A DNA stretch of 64,000 nt from Desulfococcus multivorans (GCF_001854245.1 NZ_CP015381.1:150001-214000); one strand, 5' to 3'; shown: positions 1 to 9,592, counted from the stretch's first letter. Numbers and translations are program-made. Notes: generated by a model from the letters alone, not told the origin.

Positions 1-944
1 CCCTCTTCCTGGGCCAGGGCTTTGATGGACTCCTCCATGTAAGGCTCTCCCTCCTCCACGACCAGGACGCGTTCGCAGTCTTTGAGAAAGCCTTTGACCA
101 GGTTTCCGGGCATTGGATGGGAGAAGCCCAGGCGCAGGATTCGGGTCCTGTTCTTGATGTTCAGGGCTGCTACGGCGTCTACGGCATAATTGTAGCTGAC
201 GCCGTTGCAGACGATGCCCCAGGATCCGTCGCCTTCGATCGTGTTGATTGCTGATGTGTCGGCGATCTTGCGTGCCTGTTCCCACCTATCCAGCAGGCGT
301 ACATGGAGTTTTCTGGAGACAGCCGGCACGCAAACATATCGAAGAGGATCCTTGGTGAAGTCCCCATTGGGGACACGGGGTTTCAGAGGGCCCAGGGTGA
401 CGACGCCGTTGGAATGGTTGACCCGGGTGGTTGTCCGGAAAATCACGGGTTCGCCCAGGGTTTCCGACAAGTCGAATGCATAAGGGACCATCTCCTTGGC
501 CTCCTCGACGGATGAGGGTTCCACCATTGGAAGTCCGGAGAGTTTGGCGTAGTAACGGGTGTCCTGTTCGTTCTGGCTCGAAAACATGAATGGATCGTCA
601 GCGACCACGATGACCATGCCGGCCTTTACACCAATATAGGCGAGGGTCATCAGCACATCCGATGCGACGTTCAGGCCGACGTGCTTCATCATGCACATGG
701 CGCGGACGTTTGCGTTGGCCGCTGCCGCCGCGACCTCGAGAGCGACCTTCTCGTTGGTGCTGTATTCGAAATAGAGATCGGTCTCCTGGGATATCTGGAA
801 AAGATTGGCGGAAATTTCCGAAGAGGGCGTGCCCGGATAGGTGCTGGCAAAAGCCAGTCCGGCTTCGACGGCTCCTCTGGCGATGGCGTCGTTGCCCAGG
901 AGAAGCATTTTCCGGCCGGGTTCATCGGTTAATAATCTGTGCAT
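1..944 (-). CDS. iorA: Indolepyruvate:ferredoxin oxidoreductase, alpha subunit (partial, 3' end outside window)
   Basis: The alpha subunit of IOR oxidatively decarboxylates aryl-pyruvates to aryl-acyl-CoA with ferredoxin as acceptor, using thiamine diphosphate; it works in the cytoplasm with a beta subunit (IorB). The 314 codons seen cover the pyrimidine-binding/transketolase-like N-terminal domain: the start MLLLGNDAIARGAVEAG, then STYPGTPSSEI and YSTNEKVALEVAAAA are typical of the family, followed by the swivel-domain region. The ATG at 944 follows a GGAAAGTGAAG Shine-Dalgarno stretch. The frame is open to position 1, so the C-terminal TPP and ferredoxin-like domains, and probably iorB, lie to the left. 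Confidence 0.9.
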   Translation of the reverse strand, partial: MHRLLTDEPGRKMLLLGNDAIARGAVEAGLAFASTYPGTPSSEISANLFQISQETDLYFEYSTNEKVALEVAAAAANANVRAMCMMKHVGLNVASDVLMTLAYIGVKAGMVIVVADDPFMFSSQNEQDTRYYAKLSGLPMVEPSSVEEAKEMVPYAFDLSETLGEPVIFRTTTRVNHSNGVVTLGPLKPRVPNGDFTKDPLRYVCVPAVSRKLHVRLLDRWEQARKIADTSAINTIEGDGSWGIVCNGVSYNYAVDAVAALNIKNRTRILRLGFSHPMPGNLVKGFLKDCERVLVVEEGEPYMEESIKALAQEE

Positions 945-1142
945 CTTCACTTTCCTTCAAAATTAATGGATTGGTGTTGCCTTGCCATTCACCTGAATGA
1001 CCACCCAGCGCATTTTTCGGCAAACACGCGCGATGGGCTTGATTTTTTTTGCAAAGCCGCAAAAAGCGGCAATTTGTAATTCTTATCTCAGCATACTTGA
1101 GGTGTAAAGATCTTTTTCAGCCGAACAGGTTGTTGAAAACAC

Positions 1143-1171
1143 TTTACAAAGCTGAATTCATGATTTATAGA
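1143..1171 (+). promoter_or_regulatory. Candidate sigma70 promoter of rdgB
   Basis: TTTACA at 1143-1148 and TATAGA at 1166-1171 are separated by 17 bases and lie 65 bases before the rdgB start. Seen by eye only. Confidence 0.4.
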
Positions 1172-1235
1172 ATCGGTTTGATACAATACTTGGATTGCTG
1201 ATAACGGTGAACATAGCCCGATACGAGGATACAAA

Positions 1236-1901
1236 GTGGACCCTCGCAGGATACTTGTAATCGCCACCCGGAATCAAGGCAAAACAGCAGAAATTCGCGA
1301 TATTTTGCGGGATTTCCCGGTGGAAATCAAAAATTTGGATGATTTTGGTCCGATCCCCGAAATCGAAGAAGACGGTGAAACCTTCGACGATAATGCCTAC
1401 AAAAAGGCGAGTTTCACTGCCAGGGTATTGGGCTTTCCGGCCCTTGCGGATGATTCGGGCCTCGTAGTGGCGGCTCTGGACGGCAGACCGGGTATCCATT
1501 CCGCCCGATACGGAGGGGCGGGCATCACCGACAGGGAACGATGCGAAAAGCTGCTGGCGGAACTCGAGGGCGCGGCAAATCGAAAAGCGGCGTTTGAATG
1601 CGTTATTTCCATCGCGGTGCCGTCCGGACCGGCGCTGACTTACGAGGGGCGTTGCGAAGGGGAGATCGCCCGGTCCCCTGACGGCGTCAATGGATTCGGA
1701 TATGACCCGGTGTTCTATTATCCGCCCATGGGCAAAACCTTCGCCCGGCTGACCCGAGAGGAAAAGAACCGTGTCAGTCACCGGGGAAAAGCCTTGATGG
1801 AGGTCCGTGAAGAATTCGACAAGATATTGAAATGGATCGATATCCATATGCCGGCTCCCGAAAGGGTCGGTTGTCGGGCCGATACTTCGTCGACCCGGTA
1901 A
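1236..1901 (+). CDS. rdgB: RdgB/HAM1 non-canonical purine NTP pyrophosphatase
   Basis: Hydrolyses dITP, XTP and ITP to the monophosphate and pyrophosphate, cleaning the nucleotide pool. At 221 residues it is slightly longer than the usual ~200. It carries the family signatures: ATRNQGK near residue 10, the catalytic ADDSGL near 70, GFGYDP near 152 and SHRGKA near 180. The start is GTG at 1236 with CGAGGA upstream; no ATG fits the conserved N-terminus. About 15 residues beyond the usual end look unconserved. It stands alone between iorA (divergent) and pckA. Confidence 0.93.
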   Translation: MDPRRILVIATRNQGKTAEIRDILRDFPVEIKNLDDFGPIPEIEEDGETFDDNAYKKASFTARVLGFPALADDSGLVVAALDGRPGIHSARYGGAGITDRERCEKLLAELEGAANRKAAFECVISIAVPSGPALTYEGRCEGEIARSPDGVNGFGYDPVFYYPPMGKTFARLTREEKNRVSHRGKALMEVREEFDKILKWIDIHMPAPERVGCRADTSSTR

Positions 1902-2099
1902 AAGATGTATTCGTAAAAAATCGATGCCCATGCGGTCCCGAAAAAGGTTCGAGATCAAGGCTTCTGAGTTCCGAAAAACAGGGTGGTCTAACGGTGTGGC
2001 GTCCAGACGGTGGATGCGCGCGAAGCAACCATCGGGTTTTTACGGAGCCGTCAATAAATGACGATACGATAACGATTTGACCAGTGAAGGCGGGGAGAG

Positions 2100-3743
2100 A
2101 TGGCGTACAGAAAACAGCTTGACGACATGTTACGTAATCATGGTGATTTAAGACGAAATCCGGACCGAAGAGCGGCCATACGGGATGCCGTTGCGCGAAG
2201 GGAAGCCTTTGTCGCGGCGAACGGCTGCCTGGCCACCTGGACCCCTGCCGATTCCACGGGTCGTGCACCCATGGACACCATGATTGTTCGTCGTCCCGAC
2301 ACGGACGGAAATATCGATTGGGATTCTCCCAACAATCTGCCCATCGACGCCGAGACCTTCGACATGCTCTGGAAGGACGCCCTGACCGTTCTCGGACGGA
2401 AAAAGACGCTTTACATCACCGACCGGGTCGTGGGCGCCGACGCGTCCTATGCCCTTCCCGTACAGACGATCACCGATCGCTCCCTTACCGCGCTGTTCAC
2501 GCTGAACATGTTCCGCGCGGTTCCCGCCGATATTCAAAACAGCATTTTCGCCGAAAAAGGGTTTACCCTCGTGGTTCTGCCCTACGACAAGATCGACGGC
2601 TCCCGCTATGAGGGACGGTTGAGAAAACTCAAGAACGGCCGGGTTTCCCATATGGCCATCATCATGGACTTTTCGAAGCGATTGGGCCTGGTTTATGGAT
2701 CCGCTTACGGCGGCAGTGTGAAAAAATTGATTTTCACAGTGATGAACTATTACCTGCCCCTGGAGAATATCCTGCCCATCCACTGCTCTGCCAATGAAAA
2801 TGCGCATGGTGATCTGAGTCTGTTTCTGGGGCTTTCGGGGACCGGTAAAACAACCCTCTCGGCCGCTCCCGGCCGTGCGCTTCTGGGGGATGACGAGCAC
2901 GGGTGGAGCGAGAACGGAATCGCCAATTTCGAGAACGGATGCTACGCCAAGCTCATCGATCTCAATCCCGAAAAAGAACCGGAAATCTTTCAGGCCGTGT
3001 TCCATGAGGACGACTACCTCAACCACGGCGCCATCGTGGAAAACGCCATGATGTACCCGAACGGCTGCTTCGATCTGTGCGATGACCGCCTGACGCCCAA
3101 TAGCCGGGCCTCCTATCCCCTTCGTTTTCTGAGCAACATCAAGCCTTCGTCCACCGGGAATCACCCAAGCAATATCATTTTTCTTACCGCCGACGCCAAC
3201 GGCGTCATTCCACCGGTGTCCCGACTGAATTCCGCTCAGGCCATGCTCTGGTTCCTGATGGGATATACGAGCAAACTGGCTGGAACCGAAACCGGCATCG
3301 TCGATCCGGTATCCACCTTCTCCCGCTTCTTCGGCCAGCCGTTCATGCCGTGTCTTCCCCATATCTACTCCGATCTGCTCGGTTTGAAAATGCGGGAACA
3401 TCGCACGAATGTCTACCTCATCAACACCGGATGGAGCGGTGGCCCGTACGGCATAGGCCAACGAATGGACATCACCATGACCCGCGCCATGGTGAACGCC
3501 GCACTTGACGGAAAGCTCCAGGACGTGGAATACCGCGAAGACGCTCTTTTTCATCTGGAGGTCCCCCTTTCCTGTCCCGACGTTCCAGCGGAGATTTTGA
3601 CGCCGGAGCACACCTGGGCGGACAAGGCTGATTACCACAAGCGCGCATTGAAGCTTTCCTGGGAATTCAGTGATTATTTCAACAAGGCGTACGGCAACAA
3701 AAACATCGATCCGGATGTCCGAAAGGAGTGCCCCGGAAAGTAA
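2100..3743 (+). CDS. pckA: Phosphoenolpyruvate carboxykinase (ATP)
   Basis: Converts oxaloacetate plus ATP to PEP, CO2 and ADP, linking the TCA cycle to gluconeogenesis. It is a 547-residue cytoplasmic protein of normal family length. The kinase-1a P-loop GLSGTGKTT is near residues 243-252, the metal-binding GDDEHGW near 262, and the HCSAN ligand region near 230; YGGSVKK near 202 holds the active-site lysine region. The ATG at 2100 follows GGCGGGGAGAG. A clear intrinsic terminator lies just downstream, so it is probably monocistronic. Confidence 0.95.
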   Translation: MAYRKQLDDMLRNHGDLRRNPDRRAAIRDAVARREAFVAANGCLATWTPADSTGRAPMDTMIVRRPDTDGNIDWDSPNNLPIDAETFDMLWKDALTVLGRKKTLYITDRVVGADASYALPVQTITDRSLTALFTLNMFRAVPADIQNSIFAEKGFTLVVLPYDKIDGSRYEGRLRKLKNGRVSHMAIIMDFSKRLGLVYGSAYGGSVKKLIFTVMNYYLPLENILPIHCSANENAHGDLSLFLGLSGTGKTTLSAAPGRALLGDDEHGWSENGIANFENGCYAKLIDLNPEKEPEIFQAVFHEDDYLNHGAIVENAMMYPNGCFDLCDDRLTPNSRASYPLRFLSNIKPSSTGNHPSNIIFLTADANGVIPPVSRLNSAQAMLWFLMGYTSKLAGTETGIVDPVSTFSRFFGQPFMPCLPHIYSDLLGLKMREHRTNVYLINTGWSGGPYGIGQRMDITMTRAMVNAALDGKLQDVEYREDALFHLEVPLSCPDVPAEILTPEHTWADKADYHKRALKLSWEFSDYFNKAYGNKNIDPDVRKECPGK

Positions 3744-3771
3744 TATTCAGCCGATCTCAGAGCGTGCCAGG

Positions 3772-3804
3772 GAAACCGGGGGGAGTTTCACCCGGTTTCT
3801 TTGT
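3772..3804 (+). terminator. Intrinsic terminator after pckA
   Basis: A perfect 9-bp stem GAAACCGGG / CCCGGTTTC with a 10-base loop is followed by a T-rich run (TTTGTT). Confidence 0.7.
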
Positions 3805-3867
3805 TGGGCGACTGCGCGCCGTGCGTGATGGAACGAACCGACAGGGATGGGCACCGGGTAAAGCGAT

Positions 3868-5091
3868 TTGAACGCTCCGATAGTCAAGATGGTTTTCAGC
3901 CCCCGCATGCTGGTGGCCTTTCTGATGGGATTTTCCTGCGGGATGCCCCTGCTGTTGACGATCACCGTACTGCAGGCATGGATGAAGGAAGAGGGGGTCG
4001 ATCTGTCCGTGATCGGACTGATGGCGCTGGTCGGCCTTCCTTACACGGTCAAATTTTTATGGGCGCCTTTCCTGGACCGCTACAGTCTGCCTTTTCTGGG
4101 GCGCCGACGGGGATGGCTTCTGGTGGCCCAGGCAGCCTTGGCCCTGGCGCTGGTGGTATTGGGCCTGACCCGACCGGCGACGCATCCCTGGCTGGTGGCT
4201 TTCGCGGCATTCTGGGTGACCTTTTTCAGCGCCACCCAGGACATTGTCGTCGATGCCTATCGCCGTGAGGACCTGTCGGACAACGAACTGGGACTGGGCT
4301 CCTCCCTTTATATCAACGGCTACCGGGTCGGCATGCTGCTGGCCTCGGGTGGTGGGCTGATCATGGCCGACTACATGTCGTTCTCCATGGTGTACTGCAT
4401 CATGGCCCTCTGCATGGCCCCCGGCATTTTGACCACCTTGCTGGCTCGAGAGCCGGAGGTTGTCGATATCCCCCCCAAAAGTCTCAGGTCCGCCGTAGTG
4501 GATCCCTTGATCGAGTATTTCAGCAGGGAGAACGCCGTCTGGATACTGGCTTTTGTCCTCTTTTACAAAATAGGGGACACTATGGCTCTGGCAATGACCA
4601 CGCCGTTTTATCTGGATGTGGGGTTCACCAAAACGGAAATCGGCACCGTAGTGAAACTCTTCGGTTTCTGGGCTACCATCGGCGGTAGTCTCGTGGGGGG
4701 CATCATTATGCTCCGTTTGGGCATCAACCGCTCTCTCTGGATCTTTGGCATTTTTCAAATGGTTTCCATTTTGGGATTTGCGGCGCTTGCCCGGGTCGGC
4801 TACAGTTTGCCGGCTCTGTCGGGGGTCATCGTTTTCGAGAACCTGAGCGGTGGTATGGGGACGGCCGCCTATGCCGCTTTTATGGCGAGCATCACCAATA
4901 AAAAATTTACGGCCACCCAGTACGCCCTGCTCAGCAGTCTTATGGGAATTCCCAGGGTCATGGCCGCGGCGCCCACCGGATTTCTCGCCGCACGCCTGGG
5001 ATGGGAGGGATTTTTCATATTCTGCACCGTCATGGCCGTCCCGGGAATGTTGCTGCTGCTCAAATTTGCACCTTATCGGGCGGAGCGTTGA
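3868..5091 (+). CDS. AmpG-like MFS permease
   Basis: An integral membrane protein of 407 residues with about 12 hydrophobic segments. The N-terminal part (FSCGMPLLLT, LPYTVKFLWAPFLDRY, GRRRGWLL, ATQDIVVDAYRRE) matches the AmpG/PAT group of the major facilitator superfamily, whose best known member imports anhydromuropeptides for peptidoglycan recycling. The substrate here is inferred only from the family. The frame opens at TTG 3868; an internal ATG at 3889 has no obvious Shine-Dalgarno sequence, so the exact start is uncertain. It lies 68 bases before the DUF6178 gene on the same strand. Confidence 0.8.
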   Translation: MNAPIVKMVFSPRMLVAFLMGFSCGMPLLLTITVLQAWMKEEGVDLSVIGLMALVGLPYTVKFLWAPFLDRYSLPFLGRRRGWLLVAQAALALALVVLGLTRPATHPWLVAFAAFWVTFFSATQDIVVDAYRREDLSDNELGLGSSLYINGYRVGMLLASGGGLIMADYMSFSMVYCIMALCMAPGILTTLLAREPEVVDIPPKSLRSAVVDPLIEYFSRENAVWILAFVLFYKIGDTMALAMTTPFYLDVGFTKTEIGTVVKLFGFWATIGGSLVGGIIMLRLGINRSLWIFGIFQMVSILGFAALARVGYSLPALSGVIVFENLSGGMGTAAYAAFMASITNKKFTATQYALLSSLMGIPRVMAAAPTGFLAARLGWEGFFIFCTVMAVPGMLLLLKFAPYRAER

Positions 5092-5159
5092 TACCCGCGG
5101 CCCGCATTGACAAGTTTGATTCCGTGCGTACCATTGATCTATGCGAAATGAAGTGATCC

Positions 5160-6878
5160 ATGAATGAAATCAAAGAGATCATCACCCCGGCAACCCGCCT
5201 TCGCGAGCTGGCGCAGCGGCGTACCGAAATTCTTTCCATGCCCCCGGAGAACGCCCGCAACGCCATCTTGGAGAGTCCTCAGCCTGCTGCCCTGGTGCAT
5301 TCCATCCGTGAAGAGGATTTCTATTTCTTGATCCACGATATCGGCGTGGAAGACGCTCTGGAGTTGCTGGGCCTTGCGTCCGACCGGCAATGGGACTTCA
5401 TCCTGGATATGGGCATGTGGGAAAAAGATCGGATTTCCATGCCCGATTGGACCCGATGGCTCAACCGCCTCATGAAGGCCGATCCCCATCGGTTGGTGAG
5501 ATGGATTTCCGAAGAGCGCGCTGCGGATTTCGAATACTATCTCTACAGAAACATTCAGTTGGCCGTCCGCGAACACGATCAGGATCCGTCGGATTTCGGG
5601 GAGGGATTTCATACCTATGACGATACGTTGTATGTGAAGTTTGGGAAAACCCTATATGATCCGGAGAGAAAGCCCGACGCCATCGAGGAGAGGGATGCCT
5701 TTCTGGATGAATTCCTCTTCCGACTTGCTGCGGATGATCACATCCTTTATTATAATCTCCTGGTGGAATCCCAGGCTGTGATTCCCGCGGAATATGAAGA
5801 GGAGGCCTATCGTCTGCGCAATATCCGGATGGATGAAAAGGGGTTCAAGCCCTTTGAAGAGGCTGTCGGCATATACCAACCGCTTTCGACGGACAATTTT
5901 TTCAGGGGGCGGCAAAAGCGTTATCCGGTCAGATCTCTTTCGGGGGAGGGCGATGCACCGTTTTATCCTTTCAATATAATGGCCCCGGACAGTCTTTTTG
6001 CCCGCGGTCTGGAATTTCTGGGCGACTGGCAATGGCATGCAAGCCTTCGAAATGAGTTCGCCGGGCTCTGCAACCGAATTGTTTCGGCCGATCGGCAGCC
6101 GGTTGAAGAGCGCGAAGCGCTTCGGTCCGTCGTTAAAAAGGTTTGCGGATATGTCAGTATCGGAATTGCCGCGCTGACGGACCGGAACGACCCCTCCCCG
6201 GGCCGGGCCGCGATGCTGATCCGACAATATCCTATGGAGGATATCTTCAGGGTCGGTTACGGCAAGGCTCTCGATCTCAAATGGCGGGCCGAACGGTGGC
6301 GAAAGGAGAGTTGGGCTGAAGAGCATGGGCTTCCCTTGAGCTTCTGGGGAGAGGCCTGGCTGGGGGTTATTGGAGGGCTTCTCATACGTCGACCGCTCTT
6401 TTTTGATAATTATCGAACGGGGGTTCTCTATCGGGAATTCCATACCATGGCGGATATCACGGCGACCCGGAAAGTGCTGGATCAGGTGATCGCCCTGGAT
6501 GAACTTTTCGGGCTGATGGAGGGGGTTGCCTTCCGGTTTCCGCGCCGGATGCTGACCTGGCAGCAGCTATTGCTGACCCTGTGGGCCCGCTGGTCCACCG
6601 GATACGACGGCGATCGTCTCGCCATGCCCCTGTCGACCTTCATACCTTTCTACCGGGAGCTTTGGGAAGGCAGTCTGCCCTCGCGAAGAATCAGCGATGC
6701 TGCAAGGGAGCGGTTCTTGAAATGGCTCGCCCATGCCGCGCGCCTGGATGCCTATGTTCTGTCCAGCAAGTTCCGGGAGACTCTGGAGGCGCTGTTTGAC
6801 GCTGTGGAAAATGAATACCAGGCGGTTTCGGAAGTGCATCTCGATCCCAGACATATCCATTTATTCATGTTGACTTGA
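5160..6878 (+). CDS. DUF6178 family protein
   Basis: A 572-residue soluble protein with no signal peptide or membrane segment. It resembles the DUF6178 family, which I associate mainly with Desulfobacterota; its function is not known to me. The N-terminal third is acidic and rich in Trp/Tyr (DFYFLIHDIG, QWDFILDMG), and no catalytic motif stands out. It follows the AmpG-like gene by 68 bases and may be co-transcribed. Downstream lies a large inverted-repeat element rather than another gene. Confidence 0.7.
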   Translation: MNEIKEIITPATRLRELAQRRTEILSMPPENARNAILESPQPAALVHSIREEDFYFLIHDIGVEDALELLGLASDRQWDFILDMGMWEKDRISMPDWTRWLNRLMKADPHRLVRWISEERAADFEYYLYRNIQLAVREHDQDPSDFGEGFHTYDDTLYVKFGKTLYDPERKPDAIEERDAFLDEFLFRLAADDHILYYNLLVESQAVIPAEYEEEAYRLRNIRMDEKGFKPFEEAVGIYQPLSTDNFFRGRQKRYPVRSLSGEGDAPFYPFNIMAPDSLFARGLEFLGDWQWHASLRNEFAGLCNRIVSADRQPVEEREALRSVVKKVCGYVSIGIAALTDRNDPSPGRAAMLIRQYPMEDIFRVGYGKALDLKWRAERWRKESWAEEHGLPLSFWGEAWLGVIGGLLIRRPLFFDNYRTGVLYREFHTMADITATRKVLDQVIALDELFGLMEGVAFRFPRRMLTWQQLLLTLWARWSTGYDGDRLAMPLSTFIPFYRELWEGSLPSRRISDAARERFLKWLAHAARLDAYVLSSKFRETLEALFDAVENEYQAVSEVHLDPRHIHLFMLT

Positions 6879-6917
6879 CAAGATGCCAAAATTGTTTTTA
6901 AACAAATGTTTTATACT

Positions 6918-7158
6918 CAACTTTCGACTTTCATAGGCCGGTGCCGGGAGGATACGGCCCGCGCCCCACGCGGTTTCGTTCAAGTGCCGCTAAAGCTTGC
7001 TCCGGGCGGCCCGGAAACTCGCTGCGCTCAAACAGTCCGGGCCGCTGATCCGCCGCGGCGCTTAAGCGGCACTAAAACTCACCGCTGAAGGGGCGCGGGC
7101 CGTATCCTCCCGGCACCGCTTTCCGGTTACCATCATGAAAGTCGAAAGTCGAAAGTTG
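6918..7158. repeat. Large nested inverted-repeat element (long form of the dispersed family)
   Basis: The outer ends are CAACTTTCGACTTTCAT and its inverted partner ATGAAAGTCG...AAAGTTG (the right end carries one extra CGAAAG unit). Inside is a perfect 28-bp inverted arm (6940-6967 against 7090-7117). Within that are AGTGCCGCT/AGCGGCACT and a 10-bp arm GCGGCCCGGA/TCCGGGCCGC. The whole 240 bases could fold into a branched hairpin. No open frame in it looks genuine. It fills most of the gap between the DUF6178 gene and fmdB. Confidence 0.8.
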
Positions 7159-7196
7159 AATTTTATATATGTACGAAGGAAACGAGGGAGAAACGA

Positions 7197-7439
7197 ATGC
7201 CGATTTATGAATTTAAATGTTTGGAGTGCAACGAGTATTTTGAAATCCTGGTCACCCGCACCGACGAAGCGGTAGACATGGCCTGTCCAAAGTGCCGGGC
7301 CCAGAATTTTGAGCGGGTCATGAGCACGACCAACTACGCCATGGCCGCCGGCGGGGCGTCTGCCGGTGTCAAGGCCCAGACCCGTCAATGCTCGAGCGGA
7401 TCCTGCACCACCTACGAAGTTCCCGGAATGACGCGCTGA
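7197..7439 (+). CDS. FmdB-type zinc ribbon protein
   Basis: An 80-residue protein beginning MPIYEFKCLECN, the hallmark of the FmdB/CxxC regulatory family. Two CxxC knuckles (CLEC near residue 8 and CPKC near 31) would bind one zinc. The C-terminal half is Gly/Ala rich with an extra CSSGSC motif. FmdB proteins are thought to be small regulators; the target is unknown. The ATG follows GGGAGAAACGA. It lies 55 bases before the radical SAM gene. Confidence 0.85.
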   Translation: MPIYEFKCLECNEYFEILVTRTDEAVDMACPKCRAQNFERVMSTTNYAMAAGGASAGVKAQTRQCSSGSCTTYEVPGMTR

Positions 7440-7494
7440 GCCTCCGGGGGCACGAGAAATCCGGATTCAATCGGAAACGGCAATCTGAACCGAT

Positions 7495-8430
7495 ATGACA
7501 TCACCGGTACCTGTTTATATTGAAACCTTCAGGAGAGGGGATCTCGACGAGCGAGTCGAAACGGCCCGACGCCGAATGGCGTGCTGTACCCTTTGCCCGA
7601 GAACCTGCCGGGTAGACCGCCTTGCCGGAGATACCGGCATCTGTAAAACCGGGCCCAGAGCCTGGGTGTCGAGCTGCGGACCCCATTTTGGGGAAGAGAG
7701 GCCCCTGACGGGAACGGGCGGATCCGGAACGATTTTTTTCACCCATTGCAATCTACTCTGCCTTTTCTGCCAGAATTTCGACATCAGCCACGGGAATGCG
7801 GGAGATCCGACCGGGACTGAAGCGCTTGCCCGTATGATGCTGTCCCTGCAGGAGGCCGGATGTCATAACATCAACCTGGTGACGCCGTCTCATGTCGTTC
7901 CCCAGATTCTGGCGGCACTGAAGCCGGCGATCGAAGGCGGCCTCTCTCTGCCCCTGATTTACAACAGCAGCGGTTACGACAGCGTGGAGACCCTGAAGCT
8001 GCTTGACGGTGTTGTCGACATCTATATGCCCGATTTTAAATTCTGGTCTCCCGACCTTGCCCGACGGGCGTGCCGTGCCCCCGATTATCCGGATGTCGCC
8101 CGGAAAGCGCTGATTGAAATGCACCGTCAGGTCGGGGATCTCGTCATCGACGAAGGCGGTATCGCTCGTCGCGGCCTTCTGGTGCGCCATCTGGTGCTTC
8201 CCGGAGGGCTTGCCGATACCGACAAGGTCATGGGGTTCATTGCCGATCGTATCTCTCCGAACACCTATGTCAATATCATGCCCCAGTACCGACCCTGCGG
8301 TCGGGCCGCCGAAGTCGAAGGGCTTGGACGCTTTCCGTCCCGAAGCGATTTCATCGACGCGCTGAAAGCCGCTCGGGCTGCCGGCATTACCCGGCTTGAC
8401 GAACCCCGTCGCGTTTTTCTGGTGGCATGA
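7495..8430 (+). CDS. PflX-like radical SAM protein
   Basis: A 311-residue radical SAM enzyme of the PflX (COG1313) type, related to glycyl-radical-enzyme activases. The AdoMet-cluster motif CNLLCLFC is near residues 83-90. An N-terminal Cys-rich segment (CCTLCPRTC near 24-32, plus GICKTG) is typical of this group and could hold another metal centre. No glycyl-radical enzyme lies next to it, so its partner is unknown. The next gene starts 4 bases after its stop, suggesting translational coupling. Confidence 0.85.
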   Translation: MTSPVPVYIETFRRGDLDERVETARRRMACCTLCPRTCRVDRLAGDTGICKTGPRAWVSSCGPHFGEERPLTGTGGSGTIFFTHCNLLCLFCQNFDISHGNAGDPTGTEALARMMLSLQEAGCHNINLVTPSHVVPQILAALKPAIEGGLSLPLIYNSSGYDSVETLKLLDGVVDIYMPDFKFWSPDLARRACRAPDYPDVARKALIEMHRQVGDLVIDEGGIARRGLLVRHLVLPGGLADTDKVMGFIADRISPNTYVNIMPQYRPCGRAAEVEGLGRFPSRSDFIDALKAARAAGITRLDEPRRVFLVA

Positions 8431-8434
8431 CACA

Positions 8435-9070
8435 ATGGGAAATATTTATGCCGTCGGCGATATTCACGGTTGTCTTGACAAGCTCGAGCAATTGTTCGCG
8501 AAAATCGACCCCGATCCAATGCGGGATCAGCTGATTTTCCTGGGCGACTACATCGATCGGGGGCCGTCGTCCTATGAGGTGGTGGCGTATTTGATCTCGC
8601 TCAAAAAGCGGATGCCCGACACCGTTTTTCTGAAGGGAAACCACGAAGAGATGTTTCTTCAATACCTTTCCGGGATCGAGCGCCACCTGTTTCTCACAAA
8701 CGGCGGCAAGGCGACGCTGGACAGCTATATGAAAAACAAGGCCTGCGCAGACGAAAGTCTCATCCCGCCGGATCATCTCCAATTTTTTTCGGCACTCGGT
8801 CTTTATTATCAGACCGGGGACTATATCTTCGTCCATGCGGGGTTGAGGGAAGGGGTCCCTCTGGAATCGCAGAAGTCCGAAGATTTGCTCTGGATACGCG
8901 ATGCTTTCATTGCTTCCGATTATGATTTCGGCAAGCGGGTTGTTTTCGGCCACACGCCGTTCAGCATTCCACTGGTTCAGCCCAACAAAATCGGCGTCGA
9001 CACGGGGGCCGTGTACGGCAACCGCCTGACCTGTGTCAAATTGCCGGAAATCGTATTTTTTCATGTCTGA
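8435..9070 (+). CDS. PPP-family serine/threonine (metallo)phosphatase
   Basis: A 211-residue phosphatase like the lambda/PrpA enzymes. It carries the three metal-binding signatures GDIHG (residue 8), GDYIDRG (near 41) and KGNHE (near 72), plus VFGHT near 175. The upstream frame is open to 8396, but homology begins at MGNIYAVGDIHG, so I place the start at ATG 8435, just after the stop of the PflX-like gene. Substrates (phosphoproteins or Ap4A-type nucleotides) cannot be told from sequence. Confidence 0.85.
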   Translation: MGNIYAVGDIHGCLDKLEQLFAKIDPDPMRDQLIFLGDYIDRGPSSYEVVAYLISLKKRMPDTVFLKGNHEEMFLQYLSGIERHLFLTNGGKATLDSYMKNKACADESLIPPDHLQFFSALGLYYQTGDYIFVHAGLREGVPLESQKSEDLLWIRDAFIASDYDFGKRVVFGHTPFSIPLVQPNKIGVDTGAVYGNRLTCVKLPEIVFFHV

Positions 9071-9154
9071 TGTGGCTGGGATCTGATATGGATGCCCTTT
9101 CGGCTTCAGATCAGGCGTTTTGGAAGACCTTGTTTTGTGCATGAAGGAGGAAAA

Positions 9155-9592
9155 ATGATGATGAAGAGGTTTACGCCGACAATTGTCATTCTGTTGATGT
9201 TCATGAGCGGTACGGCCCTGGCCGAACGGATGACGGTCAATGTTTCCATGGCGAATGTCCGCTCCGGCCCCGGCAACGAACACGGAATCCTGTGGAAGCT
9301 TGAAAAATATCATCCCGTCGAAATCCTCAAAAAGCAGGATGTCTGGTATTATTTCGAGGATTTCGAAAACGACAAAGGATGGATTCACAAAAGTCTCCTT
9401 ACCGGCGAACCTTCGGTCATTGTCGTAAAGGATCGCTGCAACATCCGCTCCGGCCCCGGCACCCAATACGAAATCGTTTTCACCGTTGAAAAAGGCGTGC
9501 CGTTCAAAGTGCTCAAGAAAGAGGGCGAATGGATAAGCATTGTTCATGCGGACGGTGACAAAGGATGGGTCCACAAGAATCTGGTCTGGTGA
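9155..9592 (+). CDS. Exported protein with two bacterial SH3 domains
   Basis: A 145-residue protein with a signal peptide (MMMKRFTPTIVILLMFMSG...ALA) and two SH3b repeats, each with the N(V/I)RSGPG turn (near residues 33 and 98) and ending KGWIHKSL / KGWVHKNL. SH3b domains usually bind cell-wall or protein ligands in the envelope. The start is one of three adjacent ATGs (9155, 9158, 9161) behind a strong AAGGAGG; an upstream in-frame ATG at 9092 would hide the signal peptide and is rejected. Confidence 0.85.
   Translation: MMMKRFTPTIVILLMFMSGTALAERMTVNVSMANVRSGPGNEHGILWKLEKYHPVEILKKQDVWYYFEDFENDKGWIHKSLLTGEPSVIVVKDRCNIRSGPGTQYEIVFTVEKGVPFKVLKKEGEWISIVHADGDKGWVHKNLVW

Noticed and set aside
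1053-1070. GCCGC-AAAAA-GCGGC hairpin as terminator
   Set aside because: No T-run follows on either strand and no gene ends there on either side; it lies between two divergent genes.
2148-3638. 496-codon open frame on the minus strand
   Set aside because: It is exactly opposite pckA, has no family features, and arises from the codon bias of pckA.
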